From assembly GCA_028023455.1 (NCBI GenBank), contig JAQFVV010012400.1:15305490-15369489 (forward strand): DNA of 64,000 nucleotides, in the 5' to 3' direction. Position 1 is the stretch's first letter. Each line of letters opens with the position of its first letter. Origin of the DNA: Epiperipatus broadwayi. Taxonomy: Eukaryota; Onychophora; Udeonychophora; Euonychophora; Peripatidae. This document shows positions 58,101 through 64,000 of this stretch, piece by piece. The notes under the pieces were generated by a model that was given only the letters and a program-made list of their open reading frames with translations, was not told the origin of the DNA and ran no database searches. The position numbers and the translations under genes were made by a program.

Positions 58101-58930
58101 CAAATTAACATTAGATAAATTTACATATATACAATATACTGTACTTAAATTTGTCTGGAATTGTTTTTTATCACAATAAAAATTTTACTATATTTTTTTA
58201 TATGTTGACTTTTTATCAAGAAATTAGCAGATTAAGAAAAAAAATTAAATACTTTTTACTATAAACATTAATAGACTGCTAAAATTTAAAAAAAAAAATA
58301 CATGGTCTTTTTTTTTTGTTCTTAAATTAGAGAGATTGCTTCTTGTCTCCACTTTATCGATGGTAATTTTAGAAATTAAAACAAAAACTATCAGGAAGCA
58401 ATTATTTGTGTCTTTGTGCACAACCATGAACATTTTAATTGCTTTGAAGAAAAAACTATGAAAAGATTAACAAAAAAAAAATACACTTTAGTACCTTAAT
58501 TGTATAATTATTATGACATTAAAATAATATAAATAAACATACTTTTTTGTAACAGACTGATGAAAACTGGTGATATAATAAAATCCAAAAGTTATTAAAT
58601 TGATTGCTATAATTTCAAACACGTAAATCACACACTATGGGACTTCTCATGTAAATAATAAAAATACCTTTTTTTGTTTACATTTTGCTTTGTTTAATTT
58701 TTTTTCCATAAAACATATACTTGAAATAGTGAATGGTAATACAGATGATGTGGCAGCTTCACAGTATATCTCATTTTCTTTAAAATTTTGGGTACTTATG
58801 TATTAGTACTGCACTGATATGTCACATATATATTAGTCCAGCAACAGTTTTCTGATCAAAAAGTAATGTCTACACTTAATTGATTCATTAAAGATTTATT
58901 GGGGAAATGATGACATAACTTTATATTAGT
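55200..58930. other. Long AT-rich stretch without genes
   Basis: Only homopolymers (11 C at 56808-56818, 11 G at 57581-57591, many A/T runs) and the module at 56952 stand out. The short frames at 55635 and 58245 have no motif. Confidence 0.5.
56952..56992 (-). ncRNA. Hammerhead-like module, solo copy 1
   Basis: On the minus strand the outer helix GGCT/AGCC encloses ATGAATATGA, helix II GAGG/CCTC, GAAA and AATGTT ending in A. The helices differ from those at 35600 but keep pairing. No PLE coding sequence is adjacent, so it is a solo pseudo-LTR remnant or an independent element. Confidence 0.4.
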
Positions 58931-58935
58931 GGATA

Positions 58936-59185
58936 TGAAACAAACATCTATAAACATGCATTTATAATTTTTGCAAAAATTATCTTCTACCAAGTACAAT
59001 TATAAAGATTTATTTTGAAAAATGGTCACCTATAACTTGATTTAGTGGAAATAAAACAAACATGTATTTATATTTTTGTGAATGGAAATGAAACAAAAGT
59101 CTACAAACACACACTTATGTTCTATTTGTGAGAAATTATTTTCCATCAAGTAAACTTATAAAGTTTTATTTTGAAAAATAGCCAT
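58936..59185. repeat. Diverged tandem duplication, about 153-bp period
   Basis: GAAACAAACATCTATAAACA at 58936 and GAAACAAAAGTCTACAAACA at 59089 begin two related units, both ending in TTATTTTGAAAAAT(G/A)G. Confidence 0.7.
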
Positions 59186-59708
59186 TTCAAGTTTTTAATC
59201 ATGCCAGCCATTCTTTCATAACATTACACATTGTTTAAATCATATAATGAAGAGAAAACAAAAATTTTGACTAATTACTTTCTTAACATTTCTCCTCATC
59301 AGAATATCATTTAACATTTACTTACAAAATTAATTCATTTACTTCTTAGAAAACTGTAAATGTCTTTAATTTGGCCTTTACATACACATTTGTTTGTTGC
59401 TAGTAACTTTCATCAAAGCATTACTAATACATAAGTACCAAAGTTTGAATTTAGTTCAGCCAAAAATGGTATTAAATAAAGGTAATAAAAAAAAAAATTC
59501 ATAAGAAATTAAATACATGTAAGTATTTGTCCCTCAAAAATTGCATAACACTAAAAATAATAACTTCAAACAAGACTTTGATCTTTTACTGACATTTAAA
59601 AAATGAGATGTCTCTCTTATTAGCCCATGGAAATTTGAAAAAAATTCTTCCAAGTCCTTAAAATAAAAAAAAGTCCATTCTTAATTTTGAAATATTTGTT
59701 TACTTTGA

Positions 59709-60209
59709 ATTACAAAAAAAAAAAACATATAAAACAGCTAATATAAATATATATTAATCATACATAAAAAAACCTTTTTCAGCACATGTTTAGTGTCCTT
59801 TTCAAATGTTAATAATCTACTATTACATTAATGAATTACATATATAACACCATCTAGTGTTCCATAATAGAAGCAAAACAACAACAATAACAAAAATAAA
59901 ATATTAGTAAAATAAAATAAAACTTTCATATAGAAATCCAATATAATTTCAAAAAAAAAAAAAAAAGATTACATAATAACAATATACAAAACAAGTAATA
60001 CAAGTATTATACAACTTCATATAATATATTATCTTAGATAATTTTCCATTCATTTCCAATTGACCAGTTGTTAACTAAATTTATTGATGTTTTGTAAATA
60101 TTCATATACTTATTTAAGTTATGTTTAATGTAATATGTTTCATATATTTGCCTTCTCTTTAGATTTTTAACATAATTTAAAGGTTTAATATTTTTATAGC
60201 ATCTATTTT
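59709..60209 (-). repeat. Inverted repeat, left arm, with conserved reading frame
   Basis: Reverse complement of 62911-63414 over about 500 bases, with moderate divergence. On the minus strand from 60209 a frame includes RRQIYETYYIKHNLNKYMNI. The same frame is kept in the other arm, with most changes tolerable. It is followed by AT-rich sequence with long A runs that looks like a 3' UTR. The protein family is not recognised. Confidence 0.7.
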
Positions 60210-61270
60210 ATGTCTATAAATTAAGCAATGAATGTATAAAATCAATTTATCATCTCGTCTGTTAACTAATAGTTATGTTCTTTGGCTCTTACCTCTAATT
60301 ATTTACCTGTATGATTAGATAATATCAATAATTATGCGCATTTAAGGCTCGTTAAAGAAGTTGTGTTTATTAATAATTTATTTAAAGCTTAGCGCTTTCA
60401 AAGCTCTATGGCTTCATACTCATAGCTGTGTATTAGAGTAAATCATATTGCAAAATTCAGTTAATTTTATATACTATTCCTTTTAATTTATATTACCTAC
60501 TAATTTATCCCTTTTTTTATTTGAACTATAGTTATTATCATTATTATAATAGTGTTGCAATTATACTATTATCTACCACAGATTTCTTAGGCAAAACAAT
60601 TATAATAATGATAAGGATCAAGCTTTCATATTATCCCAAAATTTATGAAGCATTGATAAAAAAATAGAAATTATATTGATAAGCATATAAATATTAGATG
60701 GACAATTAGCAAAAAGTCTTGGATAAATTAATAGATAATTATAAAGTAAGCACTGATATAAAATACAAAAGGAATAGTATATAAAATTAACTATGGATTT
60801 TGCAATATGATTTACTACGGTCATATAGGGAAACAGAGGTAAGAGCAAAGAACATAACAATGCAATTAATAGACGAGATGAAAAATTGTCTTTATACATT
60901 CAATACTTAACATATGGACATAAAATAGTGAAACAGTATAAATACATGCTGTTACATCAATTTCAAAGAAAAGTGGAAAAAATATAAAATCACCCTCAAG
61001 TAGAAATATATGTAAAAAAAAAAGAGAATTTAATAATTTTATTTAAATTAATATATATAGTGCACAGATGGCAAACTAATTATATAATTATTTAAAATTT
61101 AAAAACTAAAAACAAGATTGTTTTAATATATAAAAAAAGCTGTTAATTGGTTATTTTAATCTTAGAATGGAAATGATTTTCTATATTGACATAATTGCAA
61201 ATAGGTCCTTGGGCATAAAGTCTGATAAGGGATAAATTAAAAAAATACTAGTGATAAAATTTTGAGTTCC
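60210..61270. other. AT-rich spacer, left part
   Basis: Contains the module at 60386. An open frame at 60618-60899 on the minus strand (93 codons, hydrophobic, SRLLIALLCSLLLPLF) may be chance in AT-rich sequence. Part of it (around 60755) resembles 60430-60480 in inverse orientation, so a local palindrome is present. Confidence 0.4.
60386..60427 (-). ncRNA. Hammerhead-like module, solo copy 2
   Basis: On the minus strand the outer helix AGCT/AGCT encloses ATGAGTATGA, helix II AAGC/GCTT, TGAAA and AGCGCT ending in A. Core words are shared with 35600 while helix II is wholly different in sequence. Confidence 0.4.
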
Positions 61271-61283
61271 CACCCTAAAGAAA

Positions 61284-61506
61284 GCTGACTAATAACAATA
61301 GAAATAAACTTATAGTCCACAGAGAAAAGTCATCGTCACCAATAAGAACAGCGCCAAGCCAGACAAGATCGATCCTGGAATTTGATGATAAAAATTCCAA
61401 AAGATATAAAAAGAAAACTTTGAAGCTGAGATTTAGATTTGGGATTGTCTTGCTGATTGTATGTTATTTAAATATATTTATAAGTACATTGCAGATCTCC
61501 AAAATG
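61284..61506 (+). other. Open stretch without ATG, possible exon or chance
   Basis: About 74 codons are open on the plus strand, reading SSSPIRTAPSQTRSILEFDD then a basic segment and FGIVLLIVCYLNIFI, a hydrophobic segment. The composition is more protein-like than its surroundings, but no family was recognised and no clear splice sites were established. Confidence 0.2.
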
Positions 61507-61658
61507 TAGGGGTCACTCAATAAATTATGTTTCCTGCATTTGCACCAGCTGAGGCAGCCTCCAGAGTATGATGGTTCCCAGAAACTGGCCAGAAACAGAC
61601 TGGTCTCCACCTAGAACAATATGAAATGGAAAGAACTTTGAATTGTATGATGCATAAC

Positions 61659-61742
61659 TTCAATAATCTAAGAACTTTTCAAATACTTTAATAATCTAAG
61701 AATTTTTCAAATACTTTAATAATCTAAGAACTTTTCAAATAC
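61659..61742. repeat. Three tandem copies of a 28-bp unit
   Basis: The unit TTTAATAATCTAAGAACTTT plus CAAATAC occurs three times with at most a few changes. Confidence 0.9.
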
Positions 61743-61759
61743 TTAAATCTAAATTGAAC

Positions 61760-62910
61760 CTAAGCCATAAAATCGCTTATCTGATTAAGCAGGAATTTAA
61801 ATTGTTATATTTTCTTTTAATATGTTTGCTATTATTATCATTTCCGTTCTCGTAAATTTCTTTTAAATTAATTATTTGAAAATAAGCGTGAATGGCTGCA
61901 TAGATTCATAAGCTTATGCTAGTTTATAGTGTGTTAATTTTGGGCTAATTGTTTGGTAGTTAAATCAATGCTGGTGGATAGATATAAGGATGTTTTATGT
62001 CAATGTAATCTGAGTATGTGCATTGGATACTCATTCCCTTGTACCACATTAGCATACAGGGCATAATACCCACCTGAATGTATGGCCCAAAGGTATAACC
62101 ATTACATTATCAATGGTCATATATGTATTTCCTACACCATTAATTTTCTTACTCTCTGGTTGGGACAGTAACCCAACAAAGACCGCTATCCCCTTTTCAG
62201 AGCATCACTTATATATATATTTCAATAATTTTGTTTTGTATCACCAATTGGGCAATGGACCATTCCCACTTGTTGGTGAAATTTATTAATGATCATGGGG
62301 AAGATGCTCATTCCTTCCCACCATGATTCTTTATTTCTCTAATGATATCATGCTACAGATGTAAATTCCTGTCGGCATGATTGTGTTATGCTAATAATCT
62401 CATTTTGCATTGGTCACATCGGTATATCAGTAAGCTAGCATTGGTTTAAACATGACATTTTAGCCTAAGATTAAAAGCGATTGGGTTGGTTATATGCATA
62501 ATTTATGTAGCATATTCATGCCTAGTAAAATATAAAATTGTATTAAATCAATTAAATATTTCCATATGTCCTTATAATTTAAATCAAATATGTTCACTAG
62601 TTAATTTAATTTTTCAGAATTTTCCTTTTAATGTGTATGTGTGTTATAATAAAATATTTTGTTGAATTAATTTTGGCAGTAATTTATTTTATTTAGTTTA
62701 TTCATATTTAAAATTAAAAATTTGAAATTTGAATATGCAGTGTGATATTTTAAGCTCAGCTTCTGCCTGAGATAATGACTGGGGCTTTTGATTCAATAAA
62801 AGAGTAACCTCTCCTATACGTATCTCCTATAATATAAATTTTCTAGGTTCCAATAGCTTAGTGGCACCTTGGTATGGCAGATTAGATTAGAGAGGTTCCG
62901 TCAACCATTA
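61760..62910. other. Spacer with a more GC-balanced block
   Basis: About 62000-62460 is richer in G and C than its surroundings (for example GGTTGGGACAGTAACCCAAC, itself a short palindrome) and looks like part of an element. No frame or motif was recognised. Confidence 0.35.
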
Positions 62911-63414
62911 TAATAGATGCTATAAAGAATATTAAATCTTTAAATTATATTAAAAATCCAAAGAAAAGACAAATATATGAAACATATTACATTAAACATG
63001 ACTTAAATAATTGTATGAATATTTATTTACAAAACTTTGATAAATTTAGTCAATTGGAAATGAATGTAAAATTATGTAAGACAATATGTATAAAGTTGTA
63101 TAATACATGTACGGATTGTTTTGTATATTGTCACGTTATATAGCCTTTTTTTTTTTTTTAAGTTATATTGAATCTCTGTATGAAAGTTTTATTTTATCTT
63201 ACTAATGTTTTATTTTTGTTATTGTTGATGTTTTATTTCTATGATAGAACACTAGATGGTGTTATATATGTAATTTGTTAACGTAATAATAGATTATCAA
63301 CATGTGAAAAGTGCACTAAGCCATGTGCCGAAAAAGACTTTTTATATATGATTAACATGTATTTACATTAGCTGTTTTATATGGTTTTTTTTTTTTTTGT
63401 TGTTGTTGTAATTT
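62911..63414 (+). repeat. Inverted repeat, right arm, with conserved reading frame
   Basis: Partner of 59709-60209. The plus-strand frame reads IDAIKNIKSLNYIKNPKK and then RQIYETYYIKHDLNNCMNI and stays open for some 20 codons more. The arms point away from each other, so these could be two 5'-truncated copies of the same retroelement in divergent orientation. Confidence 0.7.
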
Positions 63415-64000
63415 ACATAAGTAATAACATATTGGAATTCATTTTCATTTTTGATAAATTATATTTGTTACATTTATTAACATCATTTATGAAGTCTAGA
63501 ATACTGTTTTTAAATTAACATTTTTTTTTTTTGTTTTTTTTTTTAAAACATAAATATGAACTGCACATTTAATTTTTTATAGATTAATTTATTAATTATT
63601 TTGCTTTAAAGAGACATCGGATGGACGGATAATCCCAGTAGATAATGAATTGATAACCAAGCAATTTTTCCAGAACCAATCAAGCATTAAATTTTAAAAA
63701 ATCCAAGTATTTTATTGCAAAATATGTAATTCTGAATATAGCTGCAACTATATATATATACGTTGCTACTCAGTATATAGAAATATCAAATTTGCCATCT
63801 GTAATAAATCAATGCTATGTATATAAAGCAATGAATAATTGAGCAACAGATTATCCTGGGAATTAAAACTTGTCACACCACAAATATTTTTATTCTTTAA
63901 CTAAAAATCGCAATAGAATTTGCAGGTGTTTATTTTGCAACAATTAATTGATTGTGATAAATAATAAATTGACAAGACTCCTCTTTTTAAATTTAGAAAA
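63415..64000. other. AT-rich end of window, no gene
   Basis: T-rich runs near 63520-63545 and nothing else recognisable. Confidence 0.5.

Noticed and set aside
60618-60899. 93-codon hydrophobic minus-strand frame as a small membrane protein
   Set aside because: AT-rich sequence readily gives such frames; no similarity or start context supports it.
1-64000. CRISPR arrays, prokaryotic operons, rRNA genes
   Set aside because: No spaced identical short repeats, no ribosome-binding-site-led gene clusters and no rRNA core sequences were seen.

Overview
The window is AT-rich animal DNA built almost wholly from transposable elements at different stages of decay. No bacterial or phage features and no convincing host gene are visible. 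The elements are typical of an invertebrate metazoan genome: Penelope-like elements (PLEs) with GIY-YIG domains, Ty3/gypsy-type LTR elements, hAT, pogo/Tigger and Tc1/mariner-type DNA transposons, several LINE lineages and a tRNA-derived SINE. I cannot name the species. The single-exon coding remnants, frameshifts, nested insertions, target-site duplications and poly(A) tails all fit an intergenic or intronic repeat landscape.

Layout. 0.55-6.9 kb: an old Ty3/gypsy-type element on the minus strand (LTRs, gag, protease, integrase), missing its RT region and broken by a decayed ZBED/GTF2IRD2-like hAT transposon on the plus strand. 6.9-12.0 kb: AT-rich sequence with few C on the plus strand, one promoter-like block and one microsatellite. 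12.0-14.84 kb: a short hAT element containing a much younger, complete 2.4 kb non-autonomous LTR element (5-bp duplication, near-identical LTRs, PBS, polypurine tract) that carries gag plus an unusual coiled-coil frame and no pol. 15.98 and 24.74 kb: two copies of a tRNA-derived SINE. 17.2-18.25 kb: LINE RT remnant. 18.27-21.2 kb: a PLE on the minus strand bounded by pseudo-LTRs that contain a tRNA-like block. 25.2-26.45 kb: direct plus inverted repeat cluster. 26.96-27.86 kb: LINE RT remnant. 27.96-29.54 kb: inverted PLE 3'-end fragments. 30.85-31.98 kb: hAT-type element with a perfect 8-bp duplication. 34.0-34.2 kb: fold-back element. 35.5-38.94 kb: a second PLE lineage in tandem (one long copy plus one 5'-truncated copy). 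39.0-41.1 kb: Tigger/jerky-type transposase remnant. 41.8-51.3 kb: a possible very degraded large LTR element, with PLE and Tc1/mariner-type insertions. 51.3-55.1 kb: three LINE 3' ends, one with a 193-codon intact frame. 55-64 kb: AT-rich sequence with a 0.5 kb inverted repeat separated by 2.7 kb.

The most interesting signals are small structured modules in the PLE termini. One is a two-helix, hammerhead-like fold found at four sites, whose helices change in a compensatory way between copies. Another is the tRNA-like block inside the pseudo-LTRs of the other PLE lineage. The third is the gag plus coiled-coil non-autonomous LTR element.

All readings were made by eye. Family names rest on motifs, and boundaries of degraded elements are approximate.
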